Shown here: positions 6,893 to 16,262 of the stretch, in pieces | How positions within the stretch are numbered: the stretch's first letter is position 1 | Layout of the letters: each line of letters starts with the position of its first letter | Source of the DNA: JAAZNO01 sp012798275 | Lineage (GTDB): Bacteria > Chloroflexota > Anaerolineae > B4-G1 > SLSP01 | Direction: 5' to 3' | Assembly (NCBI GenBank): GCA_035347995.1 | Contig: DAOPQD010000058.1 | Location: 1 to 21,155, forward strand | DNA length: 21,155 nucleotides | The notes under the pieces: model-generated | Told to the model about the DNA's origin: nothing | Seen by the model: the letters and a program-made list of their open reading frames with translations, nothing else | Database searches by the model: none | Position numbers and translations under genes: made by a program

Positions 6893-7399
6893 TCAGCCGG
6901 CGCCGGCTGCGGCGATCAGGGCCAGAATGCGTTCCACCGCTGGGGCCACCAACGCGGCGGTCTCCGGCGACAGGCCCTCGCCGAAATCGAAATCGTAGCC
7001 GCGAATGGAGAGCAGCACGGCGCGCGGCGCGTGACCGTAGAGCTGTTGCGCCAGCGCCAGCACCGTCGAGGGGTGAAACTGATGCGAGACGAACGGTTGG
7101 GTATAAGTCGCGGCCAGGCGTTCCTCGCGGATGGCCTCCGGCAGATTCCCCACATGCGCATCCACAAAAATGAGCAGCGCGTAGTCTTTGACCGTCTCCG
7201 CCAACTCCGGCACCAGCTGGTGCAACACCACAGTATCCACCGTTTCGCCCAGCGTCTCGAACCCATCGTCCAGCGAATCAAGCGGGGTGCGTCCCAACCG
7301 CGCGCGCACGGCGTTGACCACGGTCGGCCCGACGCCATCATCACGGCGGAAAACGTTGCCGAATCCGGCAATCAAAGTGCGTGGAGTCTTCTCATTCAT
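6893..7399 (-). CDS. [NiFe] hydrogenase maturation endopeptidase
   Basis: Nickel-dependent endopeptidase of the HybD/HoxW/HycI family, 168 residues (usual length). It removes the C-terminal peptide of the [NiFe] large subunit after nickel insertion. The N-terminal motif GFGNVFRRDDGVG (12-24) carries the first metal ligand, Asp21, at the place of Glu16 in HybD. HQLVPELAE (60-68), FVDAHVG (78-84; Asp80) and SHQFHP (105-110) supply the rest of the site. It follows the large-subunit gene by 126 bp, which fits a dedicated partner. The ATG at 7399 has no ribosome binding site; a -10 box TACAAT lies six bases before it, so a leaderless transcript from an internal promoter is possible. Identification is secure. 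Confidence 0.93.
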   Translation of the reverse strand: MNEKTPRTLIAGFGNVFRRDDGVGPTVVNAVRARLGRTPLDSLDDGFETLGETVDTVVLHQLVPELAETVKDYALLIFVDAHVGNLPEAIREERLAATYTQPFVSHQFHPSTVLALAQQLYGHAPRAVLLSIRGYDFDFGEGLSPETAALVAPAVERILALIAAAGAG

Positions 7400-7405
7400 A
7401 CGACT

Positions 7406-7414
7406 ATTGTATCA
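7406..7414 (-). promoter_or_regulatory. Extended -10 promoter directly before the protease gene
   Basis: Minus strand TGATACAAT (7414-7406) fits an extended -10 (TGnTAnnnT). No -35 is visible 17 bp upstream. The predicted start site falls on or next to the ATG at 7399, implying a leaderless mRNA. Confidence 0.45.
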
Positions 7415-7461
7415 CACTCCGAGCGGAGCAGGCCGCGCCGCCGACTCTGCGCTATCATGCC

Positions 7462-7499
7462 AACACGCCCCTTTCCTGAGGTCAGAAAAAGAGCGTGTT
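7462..7499 (-). other. Intercistronic inverted repeat after the large subunit gene
   Basis: AACACGC (7462-7468) pairs with GCGTGTT (7493-7499), with further partial pairing inside (TTTCCTGA against TCAGAAA). It lies between the large-subunit stop and the protease gene. There is no T tract, so it is more likely an mRNA-processing or stabilising structure than a terminator. Confidence 0.45.
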
Positions 7500-7525
7500 C
7501 CAGAAACTACAGCCTGGGGAAGCAG

Positions 7526-8950
7526 CTAATCCCGCTGCAAGGTATCCAGCACCTTGCCGTCTGGCCCAAGGAGCTCGATCTGCATCGGCATCTGCCCCAT
7601 GGCGTGAGTCGAGCAGGAGAGGCAGGGGTCGTGCGCGCGAATGGCGTGTTCCACGCGGTTCAACATCCCCTCCGTGAGCTTCGTCCCATCCACATAGCGC
7701 TTAGCGACCATGTTGACCGCATGGTTCATGGCCCAGGCATTGCCGGCAGTGGCCACGATCATGTTCACTCTCTGGATGATGCCCTGCTCGTCGGTCCAGT
7801 AATGATGGAAGAGCGTCCCCCGCGGCGCTTCGATCACCCCCACGCCCTCGCCGGTGATGTGGCTGAAGGGCGTCGCGACGTCCGTCCCCAAGATGTCGGG
7901 GTCGTCCAGCAGCTCTTTGACGCGCTCCAGGGCATAGACCACCTCGATCAGGCGCGCGTAGTGATAATACAGCGTGCCCTCCACCGGTTTCCCGCCGTTG
8001 AGCTGCTTCCAGATCTGCATCTCGCTCTGTGCTATCGGCGTGCTGATGTGCGTCGCGACATTGAGCCGTCCCAGGGGGCCCACCCGGTAGATGCCGTGCT
8101 CATAGCCGCGTTTCTTGTAGTAGGGCGCCTTGAGGTAGGTATAGGGATTGACGTGCTCGGCGATATACTCCAGATAGTGCGTCGGGTCGAACAGCTCCAG
8201 GAACGACCCGTCAGCATCCACCATTTTCAACTGCCCGTCGTAGAGCTCCAACGCGCCATCAGGTTGCACCAACCCCATGTAAGCGGACGGGAAGGCAGCA
8301 AACTCCTCCAGCATCTGCTGATTGGCCTGCATCCAGCTCTTGAGAAACGAAATGCCCTCCAGAGTTGTGGCGATGTGAGCATCCACCTCGCGCAGCAGCC
8401 ACTCGCGGTCGGCAGGATTCAGGGGTCGGGTCACGCCGCCGGGCACCCCGAAGATCGGATGGATGCGCCGCTCGCCCAACCGACGGATGATCTCCTGTCC
8501 AAAAGCGCGCAGCTTCACCGCCTTGACTGCCAGATCGGGGTTAGCGTCAATGACGCCGCCGACGTGTCGCACCTTGGGGTCGGCGTCAAATCCCATGATG
8601 AAGTCTGGCCCCGCCAGCTCGAAAAAGTGCATCCCGTGAGACTGAATGACCTGCCCCATGTGCATCAGGTCGCGCAGCTTGTGGGCGGTAGGGGGCGGCT
8701 GCACGCCGGCCACCACGTCACACGCTTTGGAAGCCGCCAGGTGATGGCTTACCGGGCAGATGCCGCAGGTCCGTGGCGTGATCTGGGGCATTTCGTAGAA
8801 CATGCGCCCCTCGCTGAACTTCTCGAAGCCCCGGAACTGCTCCACGTGGAAATAGGAATCCTTGACTTTGCCGTCCTCGCCCAGATAGATCGTGATCTTG
8901 GCGTGACCCTCGATGCGAGTCACGGGTGAAATGGTAATCTTTTCGGCCAT
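7526..8950 (-). CDS. hoxH: [NiFe] hydrogenase large subunit, group 3 (HoxH/HydL type)
   Basis: Cytoplasmic catalytic subunit of 474 residues carrying the Ni-Fe(CN)2CO site where H2 is split or formed. The N-terminal motif RTCGIC (60-65) and the C-terminal motif DPCLSC (441-446) give the four cysteine ligands. His449 follows, and a 25-residue tail (450-474) should be cut off by the protease encoded just downstream. The N-terminus SPVTRIEGH is typical of the family. Overall length and the PMQIELLGPDG tail fit group 3 (NAD(P)-linked) enzymes. The frame is open 39 codons further upstream, but that part overlaps the small-subunit gene. I chose ATG at 8950, 8 nt after the small-subunit stop, where SPVTRIEG starts at residue 8. 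Translation is probably coupled to the small subunit. Confidence 0.95.
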   Translation of the reverse strand: MAEKITISPVTRIEGHAKITIYLGEDGKVKDSYFHVEQFRGFEKFSEGRMFYEMPQITPRTCGICPVSHHLAASKACDVVAGVQPPPTAHKLRDLMHMGQVIQSHGMHFFELAGPDFIMGFDADPKVRHVGGVIDANPDLAVKAVKLRAFGQEIIRRLGERRIHPIFGVPGGVTRPLNPADREWLLREVDAHIATTLEGISFLKSWMQANQQMLEEFAAFPSAYMGLVQPDGALELYDGQLKMVDADGSFLELFDPTHYLEYIAEHVNPYTYLKAPYYKKRGYEHGIYRVGPLGRLNVATHISTPIAQSEMQIWKQLNGGKPVEGTLYYHYARLIEVVYALERVKELLDDPDILGTDVATPFSHITGEGVGVIEAPRGTLFHHYWTDEQGIIQRVNMIVATAGNAWAMNHAVNMVAKRYVDGTKLTEGMLNRVEHAIRAHDPCLSCSTHAMGQMPMQIELLGPDGKVLDTLQRD

Positions 8951-8958
8951 CGTAAACT

Positions 8959-9513
8959 TTACCCCCCATCCATCCCATACTTCAGGACCTTGCCTTCCAA
9001 CTTCGGCATCCGGCCCTCCAACAATTCCGTTAGCACGTACCAGATAGCGTCGGCGGTAGGCGGGCAACCGGGCAGGTAAATGTCCACCGGCACCACCTCA
9101 TCCACGCCGCTGACCTTGTCCGTCAGGGGAGCCAGGTCCTCGTGAACCGGAATCTCCCCATCCACCGTGCTCTCGGTCTCAATATACCCCCGCCGCAGCA
9201 CCTCTTCGGTGGGGAAAAAGTTGCGCATGGTGCAAATGCCGCCGGTGACCGCACAGTCGCCCATGGCGATGAGCACCTTCGCCCGTTCGCGCATCTCGAG
9301 GGCTTCGTGCTTCTCGTCCTCGTTGCCAATCCCGCCGGTGAGGATCCCCACCTCCACGCCCTCTTCAGGCGGATGTTTGAGGTCCGTAATGGGCGAGGAC
9401 GTCATCTCGATGCGTCTGAACAGCTCGACGATCCGCTCGTCAATATCCAGGAACGACATATGGCAGCCGGCGCACGCCTCTAACCATTGCGTTGCTACTT
9501 TGATCTTACCCAT
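8959..9513 (-). CDS. hoxY: [NiFe] hydrogenase small subunit, group 3 (HoxY/HydS type)
   Basis: Electron-transfer subunit of 184 residues that pairs with the large subunit. The proximal [4Fe-4S] cluster ligands are Cys14 and Cys17 (ACAGCHMSFLD), Cys87 (MGDCAVTGG) and Cys150 (LPGCPP). The medial and distal clusters of membrane-bound enzymes are absent and there is no Tat signal, so the enzyme is cytoplasmic and short, as in HoxY and HydS. Start is ATG at 9513 with AAGGAG five nt upstream; a GTG two codons earlier overlaps the ribosome binding site and is less likely. The electron partner should be the NuoG-like protein encoded just upstream. Confidence 0.94.
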   Translation of the reverse strand: MGKIKVATQWLEACAGCHMSFLDIDERIVELFRRIEMTSSPITDLKHPPEEGVEVGILTGGIGNEDEKHEALEMRERAKVLIAMGDCAVTGGICTMRNFFPTEEVLRRGYIETESTVDGEIPVHEDLAPLTDKVSGVDEVVPVDIYLPGCPPTADAIWYVLTELLEGRMPKLEGKVLKYGMDGG

Positions 9514-9555
9514 GGTCACTCCTTACTCTGCGGGAACGCCACGACGCCCCGCGCC

Positions 9556-11253
9556 CTATCCCAGCAGCCCCAACAACTGCTCGAACACCTCGGTCTCGTC
9601 GCGGACGCCGGCCGGGGCGGGCAACACCACCTGGAGCGGCTTGACGGCCCCATCGAGCGTGGTCACATGTCCCTGGCGCTCCGACCAAACAGGCGTCGGC
9701 AAGACGACATCGGCCTGCTCCGTCAGCGGCGAGACATAGGCCGCCTGCACGACCTTGAAACCCGCCTTCAGTTGCAGCGTTTCCTCCGGGGCCTGCTCCC
9801 CCAGCAAGACGTAAGCCACATCGGCCTTAACCGGCGTCAACGGCTGCAAGCCGGCCGCTTCCGCGCCCTTGCCGTTGCGCGCCGGATCGAGCGCCAGGAA
9901 GTGGACTTTGTCTCCCAACGGCTTGAGGGCAGCGATCACTTCAGGCTTGATGCCGATGCTGTAGACCAGCACGACCTTCTCCGCCGCTGCCGCCGCCTGA
10001 GCGACGACTCCCGCCTGCGCCGCAGCGACCGTCATGGACGCCCGCTCGCTGAGAGCATTTTCCGTATCGGTGATGACCGCGACGGGGATACCCTTGTCAG
10101 CGGCGCGATGGATGAAATAGCCGATGACGCGCTGATACTCCAGCGGCTGCGCCCCGGCGACGATGATGAAATCGGCGCTCAACACATCCGTGACCCGGCC
10201 AGGCACGCCGTAACCCAGGGGGGGAGCTTGCGGTTCAAGCCGCCCGCCCTTGCCGCCGACGCGGTTCATGAGGTGAGCGAAGCCCGCGAGCGCCTCATTG
10301 GTCGTGGCGCACGCCGCCAGTCCCTGGCAGGAGCCGCCCTTGAGCTTGTCCGCCACCGCCGCGAGCGCTTCACCCCAGGAGACCTCGACCAGCTCCCCGT
10401 CCTTGCGGAGCAACGGCCGGGTCACCCGCTTGCGCTCCTCGTACAAGGGCTTGAAACGCCCATCCACGCAGAGCAAGCCGTCGTTGGGCTCCGAGCCCCA
10501 GACGCCATCCACGCGGAGCAGACGGCTATAGCGCGTCACCACATCCAACTCACAGCCGATGCTGCACTGCATACAGGTCGTGGGGGTGTGAGTCACGTCC
10601 TTCTCCCGCCCGCCGTAAGCGCTTCTGGCGTCCACCAACGCGCCGGTAGGGCAGACCTGCAGACAGGTGCCGCACTCCACGCAGCTTGACTCGCCGAAAG
10701 GCACATCCAGGTCGGCAATCACCATCGTCTTGGCGCCGCGATTGCGCAGGTCCAACGTGTGATTTGCCGCAACCTCAGCGCAGGCGCGGATACACCGCGA
10801 GCACAGGATGCAGCGGTTGTGATCCATGATGAAATATTTGCGTGAGGCGTCAACGTTCAGCTTCTCGAAGGGGCGCGGGTAAGTCCAGTGATCCAGCCCG
10901 TGCGCGTAAGCCTGATCCTGCAGCTCGCAGTTGCCGCTCATCTGACAATACATGCAGTAATGATTGCGCTCTGAGAACAGCAATTCGAGGACGAATTTAC
11001 GCAGGCTGGTGGTTTTGGGGGTGTGCGTCGAAATCTTCATGCCTTCAGCCGCCGGCAGCGTACATGCGGTTTGGACCGTGCGCATCCCTTCAACCTCGAC
11101 GACGCACATGCGGCACGCGCCCCAGTTGGAAAGCGCCGGATGGTGACACAGCACCGGAATGTCAATGCCGGCAGCCTTCGCCGCTTCCAAAACTGTCTGA
11201 CCGCTCTGTGCTACAACTTCTTGTCCGTTAATCGTCAGGTGTATTTCGCTCAT
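9556..11253 (-). CDS. NuoG-like multi-Fe-S subunit linking [NiFe] module to diaphorase
   Basis: Protein of 565 residues with NuoG N-terminal architecture. A plant-type [2Fe-2S] site comes first (Cys36, 47, 50, 64). The His-Cys [4Fe-4S] site follows (His98, Cys100, 103, 109). A two-cluster ferredoxin domain is next (Cys148, 151, 154, 158 and Cys191, 194, 197, 201). A further CxxCxxxC...C site (Cys227, 230, 234, 262) resembles NuoG cluster N7. About 300 residues of molybdopterin-oxidoreductase-like fold follow, shorter than in NuoG and probably without cofactor. HoxU has only the first ~240 residues, so this is more like the NuoG-type subunit of electron-bifurcating hydrogenases. It contains no [FeFe] H-cluster domain. 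The ATG at 11253 has AAGGAG upstream. Role: conducts electrons between HydS and the flavin subunits. Confidence 0.88.
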   Translation of the reverse strand: MSEIHLTINGQEVVAQSGQTVLEAAKAAGIDIPVLCHHPALSNWGACRMCVVEVEGMRTVQTACTLPAAEGMKISTHTPKTTSLRKFVLELLFSERNHYCMYCQMSGNCELQDQAYAHGLDHWTYPRPFEKLNVDASRKYFIMDHNRCILCSRCIRACAEVAANHTLDLRNRGAKTMVIADLDVPFGESSCVECGTCLQVCPTGALVDARSAYGGREKDVTHTPTTCMQCSIGCELDVVTRYSRLLRVDGVWGSEPNDGLLCVDGRFKPLYEERKRVTRPLLRKDGELVEVSWGEALAAVADKLKGGSCQGLAACATTNEALAGFAHLMNRVGGKGGRLEPQAPPLGYGVPGRVTDVLSADFIIVAGAQPLEYQRVIGYFIHRAADKGIPVAVITDTENALSERASMTVAAAQAGVVAQAAAAAEKVVLVYSIGIKPEVIAALKPLGDKVHFLALDPARNGKGAEAAGLQPLTPVKADVAYVLLGEQAPEETLQLKAGFKVVQAAYVSPLTEQADVVLPTPVWSERQGHVTTLDGAVKPLQVVLPAPAGVRDETEVFEQLLGLLG

Positions 11254-11311
11254 GAGTCTTTTTACTCCTTGAAATAAGTCTGTAATCGAGCAGCTCTAAT
11301 GGATGGCTCCG

Positions 11312-12888
<1,577 letters not shown>

Positions 12889-12892
<4 letters not shown>

Positions 12893-13377
12893 GCTGCACC
12901 TCCTGCCTGGTCCCGCTCAGCCACCTGCTTCAGAATCTGCCGCACCCGCTCCGGGGTGAGATTGCCGTAGATGTCCTCATCCACCAACATCACCGGGCCG
13001 ACCGCGCAAGCGCCGATGCAGCTCGTCGTCAACAGCGTCCAGCGACCATCGGGCGTGGTCGCGCCGAAGCCAATTCCCAGCTCATGCTCCAGCGCCTCCC
13101 ACACCTCGCGCCCCCCGGCGACGTGACACGGCGCGTCCTGGCAGAATTTGATCACGTGCGTGCCACGCGGCTCCAGATCGAGCATACTGTAGAAGCTGGC
13201 CACGCTGAGCACCTGGCTGGACGGCAGCTTCAGGGCCTCGGCCACCAACGCCAGCGTCGCCTGGCTCAAGTAGCCCAACTCGGCGTTGAGCTCGTGCAAT
13301 ATTTCCACCAACGCCTCACGGTTGCTCCCGTGGCGCATCAATACCCGTTGTACCGTTTGGGTCAGATCTTTGTCCAT
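12889..13377 (-). CDS. nuoE: NuoE-like [2Fe-2S] subunit (second copy)
   Basis: Thioredoxin-fold [2Fe-2S] protein of 162 residues, partner of the NuoF-like protein whose start overlaps its stop (ATGA). Cluster ligands are Cys79 and Cys84 (CQDAPC) and Cys120 and Cys124 (CIGAC). The N-terminal helical region is intact and the length is normal for NuoE/HoxE. The ATG at 13377 is preceded by GGAGG. It lies 12 nt after the HydB-type gene in the same operon. A second, clearly different NuoE is encoded at 16259-16765, so the locus has one NuoE for each NuoF. Confidence 0.92.
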
Positions 13378-13389
13378 GCCGCCTCCTTG

Positions 13390-15150
13390 TCACTCGATCT
13401 TCACGGCATCCACCGGGCAGACCTGCTTACAAATGCCGCAGCGAATGCAGACTTCGGGATCAATGACGTGAACCTGCCTGGCCTTACCGGCAATGGCGTT
13501 CACCGGACAGTTACGGGCGCAGCGCGTGCAACCGATGCAGGTCGCGGCTTCGATCTTGTACTCGATGAGGGCCTTGCAGACCTTGGCGGGGCAGCGCTTC
13601 TCGTAGATGTGCGCCTCGTATTCGTCGCGGAAGTATTCGATCGTGCTCAGCACGGGGTTCGGCGCCCCCTGGCCCAGGCCGCACAGCGAGCCGACGCGGA
13701 TTTCCTCTCCCAGGGTGATCAGCCTCTCGATGTCGCCCGGCTTGCCCTTCCCCGCGCAAATGTTGTTCAAAATCTCCAACATCCGCCGGGTGCCCACACG
13801 ACACGGCACGCACTTGCCGCACGATTCGTCTTGCGTGAACTCCATGAAGAACCGGGCAATGTCCACCATGCAGGTGTCTTCATCCATCACCACAAAGCCA
13901 CCCGACCCCATGATGGAGCCCACTTTGGCCAGGTTATCGTAATCCACCGGCAGGTCCAGGTATTTCTCCGGGATGCACCCTCCCATCGGGCCACCCGTCT
14001 GCACCGCCTTGAATTTCTTGTCGTTGAGGATGCCGCCGCCCACGTCGTAGACGATCTCGCGGATGGTCACCCCCAACGGCACCTCGATCAGCCCGGTGCG
14101 CTTGACCTTCCCCGCGATGGCAAAGGTCTTGGTCCCCTTGCTTTTCTCCGTCCCCATCGAGGCGAACCACTCCCCGCCCTTGAGGATGATCTGGGGGACG
14201 TTCGCATAGGTCTCCACGTTGTTGATGTTGGTCGGCTTACCCCACAGGCCGGAAGTCGCGGGGAACGGCGGACGGGTGCGCGGCATACCCCGCAAGCCCT
14301 CGATGGACTGCATCAGCGCGGTCTCCTCGCCGCAGACGAACGCTCCCGCGCCCATGCGCACTTCCAGATCGAAGCTGAAATCCGTGCCGAGGATGTGATC
14401 TCCCAACAGCCCGTACTCGCGGGCCTGATCCAGCGCCACCCGCAGCGTGCTGACGGCAATGGGATACTCCGCCCGCACGTAGAAGTACCCCTGGCGCGCT
14501 CCGATGACGTAAGCGGCAATCGCCATGCCTTCGATTACCGCGTGGGGATCCCCTTCCAACACCCGGCGGTTCATGAAGGCGCCCGGATCCCCCTCGTCGC
14601 CGTTGCAGATGACGTATTTCACATCGCCCGGCGCATTGCGGGCAAAAGTCCATTTGAGATGGGTAGGGAAGCCCGCGCCGCCGCGCCCCCGCAGGCCGGA
14701 ACGTTTCAGTTCCTCCAGCACCTGCTCCGGCGTCATCTCCGTGAGCACCTTCGCCAGGGCCGCGTAGCCATCCAGTGCAATGTAATCGTCAATGTTGCCT
14801 GGATCAATCTTTCCCACATTGCGCAGCACCACGCGCACCTCTTTGGACGCCGGCGCCTCCAACGGTTCGACCTCGAGGCCTTTGTACATCAACCGGGGGA
14901 CAGGACGTCCCTTGTACAGGTGCTCGTCAACGATCAGCCGGGCGTCCTCCGGGGTCAGACGCACGTAATGCGTCCCCTCGGGGTAGATTACCAGCTCGAC
15001 GCCCTGCGGCTGAGGGCCCAGCGTTGCCGCCTGGATGACCTGCACTTCACGGGCAAGTTGCAACTCCTCGATTCTGTCCAGCAGCGCCTGCTCGACCTCT
15101 GGCGCGCCGGGCGCAGCACTGCTGATGAGAATATTCGCGCGATAGGCCAT
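13390..15150 (-). CDS. hndC: HydB/HndC-type flavoprotein with 2x[4Fe-4S] ferredoxin tail
   Basis: NuoF-family protein of 586 residues, the type found as beta subunit in electron-bifurcating hydrogenases (HydB, HndC). It has a nucleotide loop GRGGAGFPTHLKW (155-167), FMN segment NGDEGDPGAFMNR (183-195) and a [4Fe-4S] site at Cys444, 447, 450 and 490. A CPAKVC pair (Cys520, Cys525) precedes a two-cluster ferredoxin domain (Cys538, 541, 544, 548; Cys568, 571, 574, 578). The GDPGAFM form of the FMN loop is the HydB signature and differs from the paralogue at 11312. The N-terminal thioredoxin-like domain has no cysteines, unlike standard HydB. The ATG at 15150 has AGGAGG upstream. Probable site of flavin-based electron bifurcation between H2, NAD(P) and ferredoxin (inference). 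Confidence 0.92.
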   Translation of the reverse strand: MAYRANILISSAAPGAPEVEQALLDRIEELQLAREVQVIQAATLGPQPQGVELVIYPEGTHYVRLTPEDARLIVDEHLYKGRPVPRLMYKGLEVEPLEAPASKEVRVVLRNVGKIDPGNIDDYIALDGYAALAKVLTEMTPEQVLEELKRSGLRGRGGAGFPTHLKWTFARNAPGDVKYVICNGDEGDPGAFMNRRVLEGDPHAVIEGMAIAAYVIGARQGYFYVRAEYPIAVSTLRVALDQAREYGLLGDHILGTDFSFDLEVRMGAGAFVCGEETALMQSIEGLRGMPRTRPPFPATSGLWGKPTNINNVETYANVPQIILKGGEWFASMGTEKSKGTKTFAIAGKVKRTGLIEVPLGVTIREIVYDVGGGILNDKKFKAVQTGGPMGGCIPEKYLDLPVDYDNLAKVGSIMGSGGFVVMDEDTCMVDIARFFMEFTQDESCGKCVPCRVGTRRMLEILNNICAGKGKPGDIERLITLGEEIRVGSLCGLGQGAPNPVLSTIEYFRDEYEAHIYEKRCPAKVCKALIEYKIEAATCIGCTRCARNCPVNAIAGKARQVHVIDPEVCIRCGICKQVCPVDAVKIE

Positions 15151-15169
15151 AGTTCCTCCTGCTTGGTGG

Positions 15170-15196
15170 GGCAGGGCGTATCGCTAACGCCCTGCC
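15170..15196 (-). other. Hairpin in the leader of the HydB-type gene
   Basis: Perfect 10-bp stem GGCAGGGCGT (15170-15179) with ACGCCCTGCC (15187-15196), 7-nt loop. It fills most of the 63-nt gap between the HndB stop and the HydB start and sits about 8 nt before the ribosome binding site. No T tract follows, so it may set differential stability or expression of the downstream half of the operon. Confidence 0.6.
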
Positions 15197-15213
15197 GGGG
15201 AAATATCAGTCGT

Positions 15214-15579
15214 TCAGGCTTTCTGCTTGACAGTCCAGTCGTCAATCGGCTCGCCGCCGACGACGTGCCGGGCAATGAGGGTCGGAACCCGATCGGCAGT
15301 GAGTTTGCCGTAAGTGACCATCTCGCCTTCGCGCAGCTGCACCTGTACGATCGGCTCGAATTCGCAGAGGCCGATGCAGCCGGTCTGTGTGACGGCCACG
15401 TCGGTGATCTGCTGCCGCTCCAGTTCGTTCAGGATGGCCGTCATGGTGTCACGTGCGCCCGCAGCGATCCCACAAGTGCCCATGGCCACCACCACGCGTG
15501 CCCGCATCCCCTCCGCACTCATGCGGCGACGCTCCAGCGCCCGCTCCTTGATCTTCTGCAGTTCTTCCAGACTCTTCAT
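15214..15579 (-). CDS. hndB: HndB-like (2Fe-2S) ferredoxin-domain protein
   Basis: Small protein of 121 residues, related to HndB and to the N-terminal thioredoxin-like domain of HydB. Motifs are GTCGIAAGARDTM (35-47) and TGCIGLCEFEP (67-77). Only three cysteines are present in the whole protein (36, 68, 72), so a four-cysteine [2Fe-2S] site is not visible; the fourth ligand, if any, is not cysteine here. A basic, charged helix forms the first 25 residues. The gene lies between the HATPase and HydB-type genes, the same place as in Firmicutes HydABC loci. It could supply the domain that has lost its cysteines in the neighbouring HydB-type protein (inference). Confidence 0.85.
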   Translation of the reverse strand: MKSLEELQKIKERALERRRMSAEGMRARVVVAMGTCGIAAGARDTMTAILNELERQQITDVAVTQTGCIGLCEFEPIVQVQLREGEMVTYGKLTADRVPTLIARHVVGGEPIDDWTVKQKA

Positions 15580-15668
15580 AGTATTTCCTCCACTGCTCTG
15601 ATGTTCTTAAATGATCACAGTCGTCAGCAACCCTATCCAGGAACGCCTTGAACTTCATCAGCGCGCTG

Positions 15669-16262
15669 CTATGCCAGGCTGGGGACTTCGACGCCAGCCC
15701 GCAAGTGCGCTTCACCCTCTGTCAACGTTTCCCGCAGAAAGCCCAACACCTCCGGATCGGAGAGCGGCAGATCCTCTCCTAACACCGCGCGCAGCTCGCG
15801 GGTATCTAGCGTGAACTCGCGCGTCTCGCCGTTCGCGGTGTGCACCGTGTGCTGAAAGAGCACCTCGAGCGTCGGAAATCCCACGATCATGCACAGCACC
15901 GTTCCCACCAGGTCACCCAGCGGCGGGCGATCAATGTGACTGTGCTGAAAAGTGGCCCAGGTGCGGGTGCCCACACCCGGTTCCGATTCAATGCCGAATT
16001 CCCCTCCGCACATCTCGGCCGCCTGTTTGAGGAAGGGGATTCCCAGCCCCACCTTGCGGGTCGTGCGCGTCGTCACCCAGGGATCGGCGACCCGACGTAC
16101 CATCTCCGCGTCCATCCCCGAGCCATTGTCGCGCACTTCGAGCAGGAGACGATCGGCGGCAAAATCTTCCACAATGTTAAGGGTGATCAAAGTCGCGCCC
16201 GCTTTGGCGCCATTCTCAAAGATGTCCAATAGATGTTGAGAGAGCTCCCGAAAAATCGTCAC
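15669..16262 (-). CDS. Stand-alone HATPase domain protein of Hyd loci
   Basis: Protein of 197 residues with a GHKL ATP-binding fold. It shows an N box around FENGAKAGA (15-23), G1 DNGSGM (45-50), G2 VGLGIPF (71-77) and G3 GVGT (96-99). It has no phosphoacceptor-histidine dimerisation domain and no sensor or membrane segment, so it is not a complete histidine kinase. It may bind ATP as a Ser/Thr kinase-like or switch protein. The C-terminal 90 residues are unassigned. Its start overlaps the HydC stop by ATGA, a coupling that supports a function tied to the complex. The order HydC-HATPase-HndB-HydB is known from [FeFe] hydrogenase operons. Its actual target is not known. Confidence 0.82.
   Translation of the reverse strand: MTIFRELSQHLLDIFENGAKAGATLITLNIVEDFAADRLLLEVRDNGSGMDAEMVRRVADPWVTTRTTRKVGLGIPFLKQAAEMCGGEFGIESEPGVGTRTWATFQHSHIDRPPLGDLVGTVLCMIVGFPTLEVLFQHTVHTANGETREFTLDTRELRAVLGEDLPLSDPEVLGFLRETLTEGEAHLRAGVEVPSLA

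Noticed and set aside
7031..8929. 632-residue plus-strand frame
   Set aside because: It is antisense to the large-subunit gene and protease; same shadow composition, with no ribosome binding site.
8951..9067. N-terminal 39-residue extension of the large subunit
   Set aside because: It overlaps the small-subunit gene, and family members start a few residues before SPVTRIEG.
13084..15651. 855-residue plus-strand frame
   Set aside because: It is antisense to the HydB-type, NuoE and HndB genes; it is a GC-rich shadow with His/Arg/Gln-rich composition and no family likeness.
15449..15715. Separate small gene between HndB and HATPase genes
   Set aside because: The frame lies mostly inside HndB and HATPase in another frame, and its product has low-complexity Gly/Arg shadow features after the first 30 residues.
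15669..16262. Complete sensor histidine kinase
   Set aside because: No phosphoacceptor-His region, sensor domain or membrane segment is present; only the ATP-binding fold is seen.
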